Assembly: GCA_942490945.1 (NCBI GenBank)
Contig: CALNYZ010000018.1
Location: 1,178,001-1,242,000 of the forward strand
From: CALNYZ01 sp942490945
GTDB taxonomy: Bacteria; Pseudomonadota; Gammaproteobacteria; UBA6429; Thiohalophilaceae
Reading direction: 5' to 3'
Length of the DNA: 64,000 bases
Position numbers and translations under genes: made by a program. Below are positions 26,652 through 35,423 of the stretch, one piece after another. The notes beneath the pieces were generated by a model, which was not told the origin of the DNA, ran no database searches, and saw only the letters and a program-made list of their open reading frames with translations. The stretch's first letter is position 1, and each line of letters begins with the position of its first letter.

Positions 26652-29600
26652 TTAAAATTGAATTTCATAAATATGGGGGATGGCCGTAAATAACAAGTAA
26701 CACCTGACTGTTTTTTCAGGCCAGATACGTTTTATACCCTCATGATAATAACGCATTTGTGCAATATAATTTTCTGCAACGCTTGCAACTTCCTGCAGGG
26801 AAATCTGATGTGATTTATAATCAACAATGCTGACTGTGCTGTCTGTTACGATTAGCCGATCAATGACGCCATTAACCGTCTTGCCATTCTGTTCATACAA
26901 TAGTGGAACTTCGTTCCTGGCAGTTTGATATTCAGATGGATTAAAAAAACAATCAAATTCTGCATGTTCAATGACTGCGCGAGCCTCTTGCCATGCGTGA
27001 TCAAATGTTGTGTCAGATGTCCCGACGCCAAGTCTTTTTTGTATCACATCTTTTGATGCATCTGTATTGCTGGTGAGTACATCCATTAATGCATGTATGA
27101 GTATACCACGCAGGGTACCGTGTTCATGTGCAGTATTTTGTGAATGGTTGTCGGTATTGTAACTGGGGGCAATTTCATGCCAGTCCGATTTAACATTTAC
27201 AGGTCGTTGCAGTTCCGGCAAGACATGTGCTTCAATTTGGCTGGCGCTTTGATGAATCGGGTCGGTACTCTCAAGTGAAGTCCCCGCATGTTGAAACAAT
27301 TCAATTTCCGGATCAGTAGCATTTAAATCGTATAATTCACACAGTTGTGCAAACCAGCTGCCTTTCGCTGCCCTGGTGTCACCAACCAGATATAAATACT
27401 GTGCCGCGCGGGTAAACGCCACATAGCGCAGGTTCAGACTTTCATGCGCTTCGCTTGCCAGTTTCTGCTCCAGCAGGGCGGACATTTTTTTATCACGCAG
27501 ATCTTTTTTAAATACCGGCAGCATCATGCGGGGCTGTGGCGCATCGAGTGGCCAGTCGACCAGCGTGGTGTTGGCGCTGCGGTCACTGGGCGTGTTACCC
27601 ATGTCGGCGACGAACACCACGGGGGATTCCAGTCCCTTGGCCGCATGGATTGTCAGAAACTGTACCCGGTCATGTAAACCAAACAGCGGTGGTGCATCGG
27701 GCATTTCTTCTGCGGCCTGTTGCATGTTCTGTATTTCATAAATAAATGACTGCAATCCGGGATAGCGGCCACTGTCGATCTCCAGCGCGATTTCCAGTAT
27801 TTGTAGCAGATTTGATGTGGTACGCATGGCGATATGTTTCGGGAAGGCCATTTGATAGCGTTGGAAAATATTGGCTTCACTATATATAAGGTCGAGCAGG
27901 TCATGCACTGGCAGGGTGAGGGCAAGCTCACGCCAACGGCTTAAACATTGATGTGCCATCAACAGCGTGTTTTCGGTTTCATTTTCAGCAAGAAACTTTT
28001 CAATTCGATCAAACCAGTTGCCTTTGCCATGAGCGGAAACTGCCATCAAGGTTTCATTACTTACGGAGAAAATCGGGCTGCGTAAAATCTGCGCCAGGGA
28101 TAAATTATCGTGTGGTGTCACCAGCCATGTTAGCAGCGCAATAATATCACGCACTTCCAGTGCATCGAGCAAGCCACCGCGCTCAAGACCGACATAGGGG
28201 ATATTATGCTGTTGCAGGACATATTCATACTCGGCAACATTGGTACGATTGCGGAACAGGATAAAAATATCCGAATACTGTAATGGTCGTTGCGTGTTGC
28301 CATCCTTAATCCATAAATTTTGTTGTAACAGTGCTTCTATCTTGCCGGCGATGGCCTCAGCCTGGTAATAATACTGTGTTGCATCGCGACCCGGCCGAGG
28401 GCTTGTGAGCGGATTGCGAAATGTTTGTACTGTCTCAGTTTCTTTTATTTCGGGTATTATCGCCTGGAGTAAACTCACTGCACCGGGTAAATCCTGGTGA
28501 ATGGCACTGTGACTGCTGAACGATGTATCAGGATTATTTTCATTCGTCAGGCGTGCGAAATAATCGTTCACAAAATCCATTACAGCAGGAGATGACCGAT
28601 ACGACTGATGTAGTTCTTCTGTCTGTGCAGCAAAGGTCTGTTTTAACCAGTCCTCAGCCTTGCTGAATAACATCGGCTCGGCACGACGAAAGCGGTAAAT
28701 GGATTGTTTCGTATCACCGACGATAACAGCGCTGCTGATCTTGTCATGATCGCTACCCAGTTCTTCCAGCAGTGCTTTAAGGTAACGCCATTGCAGTTGA
28801 TTGGTATCCTGGAATTCGTCCACCAGCACATGTGACAAGCGGTTATCGATTTTGTACTGGATCCATTGTGCATGATTTGATGCGGTGAGCAACTGAAAGG
28901 TCTTCCACTCCAGGTCGTCAAAGTCCAGTGCGCGTTGTTCCTGCTTGCTGTGCTGAAAATAATCCAGATAGTGTTGTCCGACAACATACCATGCGCGAAT
29001 CATTTGATAGTTGATACGACATTTTTCCATTTCATCATGGTTGTGGAAAGTCTCTGCAAGCGATTCGTGTAATTCGATATATTGTTCAGCCTTGTCACCC
29101 AGATTTTTTTCAATTGCCTTGCTAAGTGAACGTTTGCGTGTGCCGCCTTCGCCAGTGATAAACACGCTGCGTAGCAAGTCATATCCTGCCTGTACCTGTG
29201 TCGCCAATAATTCAATACCAGTATTGATGTCATTGGCAAAACTGGTATTGGTTTTGTTCACATGGTTTAATAATAACTGCTGAAAGTTTTTTATTTTTTT
29301 CAATAAAATTTCATTCTTAGCGAACTCATCCAGCGGTTTATGCTCAGGGTCAATGTTGTAGAAATCTTGTAAACGTTGATACGCTTTTGACAATAAATTC
29401 TTGCTGTGTCGCTGGGCTTGGTCTTGCGTGTATGCCCACCAGCTGGTGCGATTGTGGATAAAACTTTGTAACAGATTTTTAACTGCACTCAATTCAAACT
29501 GGCCAAACAGAATATCGATTTGTTGCGCAAGTTCTGCATCAGGATGCTGTCGTGCCTGTTGCATCAAGCGTTCCCAGGCCAGCTCACGCAAGGCATAGGT

Positions 29601-30029
29601 TTTTTCCAGTGGTGTTGAGCCGGGTGGAATATCAGATTCGAGGGCGAAGCGATGTAAAATTTCCTGACAAAACGCATGGAAAGTCGAGATGTGCAAGTTA
29701 TAAGGGTTTAACAGAATAGATTGATAGAGTGAACGTGCCCGGTTGATTAATGCATCACTTGTATTGGTAACATGATATTTTGCCAATTCCTGTTTTAAAG
29801 TTGTCTCGTCACAAAGACTGAAATGTCGCAAGCGTTCGATAACACGCTGTTGCATTTCGGCTGCGGCTTTACGGGTAAAGGTAATGGCGAGAATGCTGTC
29901 CGGATTGGCACCACTTAACAGGCAGGCAACAATCTTGCTCACCAGATAATAGGTTTTGCCACTACCCGCGGATGCGCGAACGGTAAAACTGCCTAGAGCC
30001 TGGATTAGTGAATCTGGTTGGTAAGACAT
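26652..30029 (-). CDS. addA: UvrD-family helicase-nuclease, AddA-like
   Basis: 1125 residues. Superfamily 1 helicase motifs: ASAGSGKTYY (residues 19-28), AITFTRKAAAEMQ, LVDEFQDTNQLQW, TIHAAKGLESPVVF and LRYVAFTRA. The last 200 residues hold a RecB-type nuclease domain with NGVIDRLI and VDYKSHQ. With the AddB-like nuclease encoded about 2 kb upstream on the same strand (32036-34996) it should form a double-strand-break resection enzyme that loads RecA. The layout (one nuclease domain in each subunit) fits AddAB rather than RecBCD, and no recC or recD is seen. The two genes are not adjacent here. Confidence 0.9.
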   Translation of the reverse strand: MSYQPDSLIQALGSFTVRASAGSGKTYYLVSKIVACLLSGANPDSILAITFTRKAAAEMQQRVIERLRHFSLCDETTLKQELAKYHVTNTSDALINRARSLYQSILLNPYNLHISTFHAFCQEILHRFALESDIPPGSTPLEKTYALRELAWERLMQQARQHPDAELAQQIDILFGQFELSAVKNLLQSFIHNRTSWWAYTQDQAQRHSKNLLSKAYQRLQDFYNIDPEHKPLDEFAKNEILLKKIKNFQQLLLNHVNKTNTSFANDINTGIELLATQVQAGYDLLRSVFITGEGGTRKRSLSKAIEKNLGDKAEQYIELHESLAETFHNHDEMEKCRINYQMIRAWYVVGQHYLDYFQHSKQEQRALDFDDLEWKTFQLLTASNHAQWIQYKIDNRLSHVLVDEFQDTNQLQWRYLKALLEELGSDHDKISSAVIVGDTKQSIYRFRRAEPMLFSKAEDWLKQTFAAQTEELHQSYRSSPAVMDFVNDYFARLTNENNPDTSFSSHSAIHQDLPGAVSLLQAIIPEIKETETVQTFRNPLTSPRPGRDATQYYYQAEAIAGKIEALLQQNLWIKDGNTQRPLQYSDIFILFRNRTNVAEYEYVLQQHNIPYVGLERGGLLDALEVRDIIALLTWLVTPHDNLSLAQILRSPIFSVSNETLMAVSAHGKGNWFDRIEKFLAENETENTLLMAHQCLSRWRELALTLPVHDLLDLIYSEANIFQRYQMAFPKHIAMRTTSNLLQILEIALEIDSGRYPGLQSFIYEIQNMQQAAEEMPDAPPLFGLHDRVQFLTIHAAKGLESPVVFVADMGNTPSDRSANTTLVDWPLDAPQPRMMLPVFKKDLRDKKMSALLEQKLASEAHESLNLRYVAFTRAAQYLYLVGDTRAAKGSWFAQLCELYDLNATDPEIELFQHAGTSLESTDPIHQSASQIEAHVLPELQRPVNVKSDWHEIAPSYNTDNHSQNTAHEHGTLRGILIHALMDVLTSNTDASKDVIQKRLGVGTSDTTFDHAWQEARAVIEHAEFDCFFNPSEYQTARNEVPLLYEQNGKTVNGVIDRLIVTDSTVSIVDYKSHQISLQEVASVAENYIAQMRYYHEGIKRIWPEKTVRCYLLFTAIPHIYEIQF

Positions 30030-30283
30030 AGCGGTATTATACGGCGTTGTGTTGCAGTGACGTTGGGAAATTAAGCGTGCTCAGGCATAAAAAAACCACA
30101 AAATCGACAGGATTAAAATATCTGTCGGGTCATATCCCCTTCAAACAGGTGAATGTCGAGTTATTATCCTGTTATTTTGAATAAAAAATAACCATAAGGA
30201 GGATTAAATACCTGATATTAATAATTTAATTAAAGCATTCACGCTAAGTGACGATAATTATTACAAATAAGCTTTACTTAACC

Positions 30284-30450
30284 GCACAAGGATTTGTGCT
30301 ACAAGCGGGATTGCTTGATTAAATGGATGCTAGCAGTGGCATGGAAGCCGGGCCAAATTACCGTGCTGCACGGGAAATAAAACGGGCGGGATTGCCTGAA
30401 GGGGCTTTAAAAAAGCGACCCTCTGATTCGTCAGGCGGTTGCTTTTTTTT
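30284..30450 (+). ncRNA. Candidate CsrA-sequestering small RNA (CsrB/RsmZ-like)
   Basis: Not protein-coding in appearance. Six GGA motifs occur at 30290, 30308, 30325, 30343, 30373 and 30389, mostly 16-18 nt apart. Three are in hairpin loops: GCACAA-GGAT-TTGTGC (30284-30299), AAGC-GGGATT-GCTT (30303-30316) and GGGC-GGGATT-GCCT (30384-30397). ACAAGGAT in the first matches the core of the CsrA consensus. The region ends in a strong terminator (30409-30450). GGA in hairpin loops plus a terminator is the hallmark of CsrB/RsmY/RsmZ RNAs, and csrA lies at 54171. The promoter is not clear; the RNA might start further upstream, where three more GGA occur (30110, 30198, 30201). Confidence 0.5.
30409..30450 (+). 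terminator. Strong intrinsic terminator upstream of slyX
   Basis: AAAAAAGCGACC pairs with GGTTGCTTTTTT, and the loop holds a nested CTGA-ttcg-TCAG hairpin. A run of T ends at 30450. No plus-strand protein gene precedes it, which is the main reason to propose a transcript here. It could also end minus-strand transcription from the HxlR gene. Confidence 0.8.
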
Positions 30451-30550
30451 GTCTGTAAAACAGTGCATGGCGCATCATGCGCAAACAAAATCGCATTTTG
30501 TAACACAGACTTTTGTATAATGAAGGCCTGATAATCTTGGAGGCTTCATA

Positions 30551-30754
30551 ATGGATGAGCGCGTTGAAAAACTTGAGATCAAGGTATCATTTCAGGATGA
30601 TACCATTCAATCCTTGAGTGATACTGTTGCGCGCCAGGACAGGGAGATTGATTATCTGAAACAGGAAATAGATGCTTTAAAAAATAAATTAAAAGACATC
30701 AATGCGGGGGCAGTGAAGCCAGAGGAAGAAGAAACCCCGCCGCCGCATTATTAG
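30551..30754 (+). CDS. slyX: SlyX family protein
   Basis: 67 residues, typical SlyX length. An almost continuous coiled coil (residues 1-50, heptad pattern in VEKLEIKVSFQDDTIQSLSD) ends in an acidic, proline-rich tail with PPPHY, the usual C-terminus of the family. Function is unknown; in E. coli it lies beside slyD. GGAGG stands 7 bp before the ATG. It lies between the two Add-like genes, on the opposite strand, about 100 bp after a strong terminator. Confidence 0.88.
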   Translation: MDERVEKLEIKVSFQDDTIQSLSDTVARQDREIDYLKQEIDALKNKLKDINAGAVKPEEEETPPPHY

Positions 30755-30787
30755 TCGTGATAAAGCTAATATGATAGCTAAAATTAT

Positions 30788-31495
30788 TCAGTCAAGTTTC
30801 CAGTTAAGAGCAGGAATGTCGGTGATTGTGCCAAGTTTGGATAGTGGACTGGTACGTAACCAATCCTGAAGTTTCGCCACAATTTTTGGATCGCCTTTTA
30901 CGATAATATCACCCTGTTTAACTGCTTCGTTAAAATTCAGTTCGCACGTCCAGACCCGGGTCATGGCAAGAACGGAACACTGAATAATGATATCAACATC
31001 AAAACCTGTGTCTTTTAAACATAAATCGATAACGCCGTTTTCGGCAACCAGCCACCAGTGTGACATACCTTTTGGTGCATCGGTGTAATCAAATTGTACT
31101 ACTGTTCGGTGCGCAGGAAATTTTTCAGGATCGACGCTGCGCCGGATATCCCACATTAACAAGCCAACATCCAAATCCTGTTTATCCAGAGTAGAACGCA
31201 CCCAACGATGTCCCCATGCCCCCAAGAGTTCGACAACGGCACGTAATTCCTTGCCCGCTGCGGTAAGGTGATAACTATAGTTGCCTTTGCTGCCGGTAAC
31301 GTCTACTACGTTGGCGTCAGCCAGTTGCTTTAGTCGGTTTGACAATAATGTAGGTGACATTAACGGTACACCCTTCTGTAATTCATTGAAACGGGTGCTG
31401 CCGGCAATCAACTCACGTACCACGAGCAGTGTCCAGCGTTCACATAATAACTGCGTTGCTTGCGCTAACGGGCAGAACTGACCATATGGCTTCAT
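30788..31495 (-). CDS. HxlR-family transcriptional regulator with C-terminal SCP2-like domain
   Basis: 235 residues. Residues 1-105 are an HxlR winged helix (CPLAQATQLLCERWTLLVVR, STRFNELQKGVP, LLSNRLKQL). Cys8 is a possible redox sensor, as in some HxlR proteins. The C-terminal half (about 120-230) resembles an SCP2 sterol-carrier-like ligand domain, a combination known in this family. It is divergent from the truncated globin gene; a 17-bp perfect dyad lies between them and is the likely operator. A role in sensing an oxidant, NO or aromatic ligand is inferred from the neighbour only. Confidence 0.85.
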   Translation of the reverse strand: MKPYGQFCPLAQATQLLCERWTLLVVRELIAGSTRFNELQKGVPLMSPTLLSNRLKQLADANVVDVTGSKGNYSYHLTAAGKELRAVVELLGAWGHRWVRSTLDKQDLDVGLLMWDIRRSVDPEKFPAHRTVVQFDYTDAPKGMSHWWLVAENGVIDLCLKDTGFDVDIIIQCSVLAMTRVWTCELNFNEAVKQGDIIVKGDPKIVAKLQDWLRTSPLSKLGTITDIPALNWKLD

Positions 31496-31533
31496 GCTAT
31501 ATCCTTGTGTTGTGTAAGGTGATCGGGTGTTTG

Positions 31534-31550
31534 ACTACAGATTCTGTAGT
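31534..31550. promoter_or_regulatory. 17-bp perfect dyad between HxlR and globin genes
   Basis: ACTACAGA-T-TCTGTAGT, uninterrupted. It lies 38 bp upstream of the regulator's ATG and about 90 bp upstream of the globin start, as expected for an autoregulating HxlR dimer that also controls the divergent gene. Confidence 0.6.
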
Positions 31551-31639
31551 TATCGTTTGTCATGATAGCTGATAAGGTACACGCAATGATGCAATTAATT
31601 TCAATCAATAAACATGGCTAACATAAGTGAGAATCGATT

Positions 31640-32002
31640 ATGAGTGAAACATTATATGACAGGTTGGGTGGTTCGACCGGGATAACCAAAATTGCCAGTG
31701 ATTTGGTTGATAATCATCTGAAAAATCCACTTATCGCGACCCGATTTGTGGCAGGCGATGTTGCGGGCATGAAAAATGCCGCGGCGACATTTTTTATCGC
31801 CGGAACAGGCGGGCCGACCGATGCCTATAAAGGTAAGGATCTGATTTCGGCTCATAAAGGCATGAATATTTCTGCGGAAGAATTCATGGCGGCAATGGAT
31901 GATTCGCTTGATGCCCTGGCGAAGAATAATATTTCGCAGCGCGTGCAGGAAGAAGTCCTGTTTGTGCTCTTTAGTATGCGTGCACAAATTTTAAAATTGT
32001 AG
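31640..32002 (+). CDS. Group 1 truncated hemoglobin
   Basis: 120 residues, typical length for TrHb1 (GlbN type). MSETLYDRLGG at the N-terminus, the glycine-rich turn FIAGTGGPTDAYKGKD, and proximal His in ISAHKGMNIS. Such globins bind O2 and NO and often detoxify NO or peroxide. It is transcribed away from the HxlR regulator. It converges with the AddB-like gene, which ends 33 bp downstream on the other strand. Confidence 0.93.
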   Translation: MSETLYDRLGGSTGITKIASDLVDNHLKNPLIATRFVAGDVAGMKNAAATFFIAGTGGPTDAYKGKDLISAHKGMNISAEEFMAAMDDSLDALAKNNISQRVQEEVLFVLFSMRAQILKL

Positions 32003-32035
32003 ATATTTATAAAGAAAAGGCTGGCGCAAGAAATT

Positions 32036-34996
32036 TTATATCAATTCTTGCCAGGAACCTTTTCTGCACAAGCCGGATACATCGCAGCGTTGACAGGTTT
32101 TGTCATCGCCCCAGGCAGGCAGGGGTGCGTTGTTGTTTAATGCGGAGAACACATCGATTAAGCGCTGTTGTTCCGAGATTATCAATTCCGGTATGACATC
32201 TTCAGCAATCGTCGAGGTGCATTTTACCTCGTTGCGCTTTAATGCCAGGTAGGTGACTTGCAAGACCGGTGTGGCGGGGCTGTTTACCAGCAGGGCATAA
32301 AAAGGTAACTGGATCGCTTCACCACTGAGTACATCTTTTTTAGCGCTGGGCTTGCCGGTTTTATAATCGGTGATGGCAATGCCGTCTTGATCAGCATGCG
32401 TGCGCTTGTCGAGTCTGTCCAGGGTGCCGGTAAGTTGCAATAGTTGCTGGTTCGCCAGGGTGAGTGTCGTTTCATGCGCGGATTCGATTTTAAAGAGCGT
32501 CCAGTCAACGGAATGCCTGATTAGCCAGTCTACAAAGTCCGGGACGACCGCCTGCCATTGTTGTAACCAGGCCTGATGTTCATAATGAATGGCGAGGTCA
32601 TTGGCAAAAATTATATTTCCCAGTTTGTTTAATAGCGCAATTGCCTCATCACGAGTCGTATCATTGACTTCTTTAACAAATGGACCGGGCAAGCCTGTGA
32701 TGTCCTGATGAAACGCCTGCAAACACCGATGTACCCGCTGACCAAAGTCAGCTCTGGAAAGCTGTAATTTTATTTCATCAATCGGTTTGAGTTTCAAACA
32801 ACGTTCGGCAAAAAATTGATAGGGACAATTTACCAGTTGCTGCCAGGCACTGGCGGAAAGTTTTGTCGGCAACATAGTTTTTAATAGCGACGCCGACAAG
32901 GCAGGCTGCGGTTGCGCAGTGGGTTCGTTATCCATGGCTGGCATCTCATATTCGCTGTGATATATCTGGTTGTCTGTGCTGCGTGCCAGTGTCATAAGTT
33001 GTTTTGCTTTTATATCATTGTTCAGGTGTTCGTGTGCGGTCAGGATCAGATCCAGCCACGGACTTAAATTAACCGGTTCACCATGTTGTGCATGTCGTGC
33101 AGTAAGCAATTGTACCGGCGCGCAGGAGAGTAAATAACGAAAGTGATAAAACTTTTCGTTCTTTATATCAAGGCTGGTCGTCAGCTTGAGTTCATGTTTA
33201 ACCGCATCATTAAAAAATGTATGTATTTGCGAGTGACCGGGCAAGATATCGTGTTCCAGTCCGGCAACGATGACAGCCTCGAAGGTTTGTAATTGTGCCT
33301 GACTTAAGCCCATCAGCTTGACTGCTTGCTCACCATTGGTCGGACGAAAACGTGCTGATTCCAGTTCCGTGGCGAGCCAAAGTCTGAATTCCTGCCAGCT
33401 TAATTTAATATTACCTGCCGAACTTAATTGCGACATGGCCTGAATGATTTTCAGAATTTCAATTCCCGCCGCATCTTTGGCAAAGGCTTGCTGCAATCCA
33501 ATTTTTTCCAGACTGGCCTGCAAGGCATTAATGAATTCAACTGCCGATGTTGTATGTTGCAAATGTTTAAGCAGCGGAGCAGCGGCCTGTTCTGACAAAT
33601 CGAACACCTGGTGTAGCAGGCTATTGGCCGCAGAAAATTTTTCTGCCAGCCGTGCGCAGCGATCCGTGCTGGCCTTGCGATAGGCAGCGAGATCGCCGAG
33701 TACCTTTTCTTCTTCCACCAGATCATGTTCAAACCGGTAAGCGGCGTGTTGTTGCTCTGCAATATCTATTTCCGGAAAACATAGCGGTGACTTTAAAATA
33801 TCAAGATAGGGCAAGTAACTGAAATTTTCCTCAATACATTGCAACCAGTGTTCCAGTAATCCCGCCAGGCGGGTGGTGGAAAGTGCCCAGCCCGCCATGT
33901 CCTGAATCACAATGTGACTGCGTTCCAGAAGTGCACGCACACGTCGTGCCAGCACACGATTCTCAGTGACAATGCCAATATTTGTTTTGCCTGCCAGTAG
34001 CCATTGGCGTATTTGAATATCAATGGCACGTGCTTCTTCTTCCATATTGCCGGCGAGATACACTTCACACTGATTATGTTGTTGCCAGTGTGTGAACACA
34101 GCAGATAAAGTTTGTTTGTTTAACGGTAAATCAGCCAGTGTGAAAATTTGCGCATAAAAATCATCGTGTTTTGTTGCCTTGCCGGGTTGCATGAGATTCA
34201 ACAGTTGTTGGTTAACCACGCAGGCAGGATGAATGAGTTGTGTAGAGTCCTGCATCTCGTCGTTGGGTTGGGCACTGATGTAGTACGTTGCTTTACCCGC
34301 CGCCAGCAGGGAGTTTAACCACGCAAGTTCCACTGGTTTAAAGTTATGGTAACCGAGAATATGCAAATGCGGCAGTGTATCAAGCTGGCTCAAACAGTTT
34401 TGCAAGCCAAGACACCAGGCGGCTTGCGCATCTATCTGACTGGTCTGGCTCAATTGTTTATGCCATGCCTGCCAGAGTGTATAAACCAGCGTTGCTTCGC
34501 GTGAATAAAATGGTTCGAGTTGTTGCCGGTGTGGCAAATCAATTGCATAAGCATCGGCAATGGTTTGAATAAACTGTGCGGCGTTGTCAGGCAGTTTGAT
34601 ATTGGCCAGTGTCAGTTCACTGAATAATTGCATGAGATCATCAACATATGCCCAGGCATTCACTTCGCCTGTTATGTGTGGGTAACGGCGTAACTCATCT
34701 ACCAGTATTAATTTTTGTGTGGCTTCATCACAAATTGTCAGGTCATCGGGTATGAATTGTTTCAGCCAGCTGTTGAGGTTGGTAATTTGCGGACCAAGCA
34801 AGGCTGTGATTTGATGTTGTGCGGTTTGTTGTAACAGGGATCGACGTAGTGCAGGCGCCGCAACCGGGTTAGCAAGTAGGATGACCTGGTTAGTTAAATC
34901 AGGAAGTGATTTTTCATGAGCTAATATAAATTCTGCCGCAAAGTTATCCAGTATCGGTGTGTCGAAAGGGAAAACATGTATGGCTGATATTGGCAT
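32036..34996 (-). CDS. addB: PD-(D/E)XK nuclease family protein, AddB-like
   Basis: 986 residues. The C-terminal nuclease domain has GTLDRLDK and ITDYKTGKPS, and the pattern of an iron-sulfur nuclease: a cysteine at VNCPYQFFAER followed about 260 residues later by CQRCDVSGLC. The N-terminal part resembles an inactivated UvrD-type fold; I find no GxGKT Walker A, as is usual for proteobacterial AddB. It should pair with the AddA-like protein encoded at 26652-30029. It is the first gene of its strand group, downstream of the fdxA terminator. Confidence 0.88.
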   Translation of the reverse strand: MPISAIHVFPFDTPILDNFAAEFILAHEKSLPDLTNQVILLANPVAAPALRRSLLQQTAQHQITALLGPQITNLNSWLKQFIPDDLTICDEATQKLILVDELRRYPHITGEVNAWAYVDDLMQLFSELTLANIKLPDNAAQFIQTIADAYAIDLPHRQQLEPFYSREATLVYTLWQAWHKQLSQTSQIDAQAAWCLGLQNCLSQLDTLPHLHILGYHNFKPVELAWLNSLLAAGKATYYISAQPNDEMQDSTQLIHPACVVNQQLLNLMQPGKATKHDDFYAQIFTLADLPLNKQTLSAVFTHWQQHNQCEVYLAGNMEEEARAIDIQIRQWLLAGKTNIGIVTENRVLARRVRALLERSHIVIQDMAGWALSTTRLAGLLEHWLQCIEENFSYLPYLDILKSPLCFPEIDIAEQQHAAYRFEHDLVEEEKVLGDLAAYRKASTDRCARLAEKFSAANSLLHQVFDLSEQAAAPLLKHLQHTTSAVEFINALQASLEKIGLQQAFAKDAAGIEILKIIQAMSQLSSAGNIKLSWQEFRLWLATELESARFRPTNGEQAVKLMGLSQAQLQTFEAVIVAGLEHDILPGHSQIHTFFNDAVKHELKLTTSLDIKNEKFYHFRYLLSCAPVQLLTARHAQHGEPVNLSPWLDLILTAHEHLNNDIKAKQLMTLARSTDNQIYHSEYEMPAMDNEPTAQPQPALSASLLKTMLPTKLSASAWQQLVNCPYQFFAERCLKLKPIDEIKLQLSRADFGQRVHRCLQAFHQDITGLPGPFVKEVNDTTRDEAIALLNKLGNIIFANDLAIHYEHQAWLQQWQAVVPDFVDWLIRHSVDWTLFKIESAHETTLTLANQQLLQLTGTLDRLDKRTHADQDGIAITDYKTGKPSAKKDVLSGEAIQLPFYALLVNSPATPVLQVTYLALKRNEVKCTSTIAEDVIPELIISEQQRLIDVFSALNNNAPLPAWGDDKTCQRCDVSGLCRKGSWQELI

Positions 34997-35001
34997 AATG
35001 C

Positions 35002-35026
35002 AAAAGGCCTGCTGTGCAGGCCTTTT
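35002..35026. terminator. Bidirectional terminator hairpin after fdxA
   Basis: AAAAGGCCTG / CAGGCCTTTT, a perfect 10-bp inverted repeat with a 5-nt loop. It lies immediately after the fdxA stop codon on the minus strand and 6 bp before the AddB-like gene's start. Confidence 0.7.
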
Positions 35027-35029
35027 AGT

Positions 35030-35353
35030 TTATCGTTTGAGTAATTTCAATTTATCTTTTTTACCATCCCATTGCTCGGCATCGGGCAGTGGATCGATTT
35101 GTTCTGTGATCACGGGCCATTCACGAGACAGTTCGGCATTGAGTTCAAGGTAAGGTTCCATGCCTTCAGGTAATTCATCTTCGGCAAAAATGGCTTCGGC
35201 CGGGCATTCCGGCTCGCACAATGTACAGTCAATACATTCGTCCGGGTCAATTACCAGAAAATTGGGGCCAACGTGAAAACAATCTACCGGACAAACGTCT
35301 ACACAATCGGTGTATTTGCACATAATACAATTTTCAGTCACCACATAAGTCAT
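35030..35353 (-). CDS. fdxA: Seven-iron ferredoxin FdxA
   Basis: 107 residues, normal length. Cysteines for a [3Fe-4S] and a [4Fe-4S] cluster are in place (C9, C17 and CIDCTLCEPECP around 40-51). The C-terminal 50 residues are the acidic extension typical of the Azotobacter FdI/FdxA type (ELNAELSREWPVITEQ). A small cytoplasmic electron carrier. It lies directly downstream of mutS on the same strand, an arrangement also known in pseudomonads. Confidence 0.95.
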   Translation of the reverse strand: MTYVVTENCIMCKYTDCVDVCPVDCFHVGPNFLVIDPDECIDCTLCEPECPAEAIFAEDELPEGMEPYLELNAELSREWPVITEQIDPLPDAEQWDGKKDKLKLLKR

Positions 35354-35423
35354 GCATATTTCCTTTTTCTTTTCGTCAATCTGTTGTCCCGGTCAAAATA
35401 TCGGGTTACGTGAGTCCGCTATT

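Noticed and set aside
30196..30270. AAGGAGG followed by an open stretch that would need an ATA or ATT start
   Set aside because: No standard start codon at the right spacing and only about 20 codons; kept only as GGA motifs of the possible RNA.
30323..30520. 65-codon frame upstream of slyX
   Set aside because: It runs straight through a strong intrinsic terminator and has no plausible Shine-Dalgarno sequence or family resemblance; the DNA is better explained as a structured RNA.
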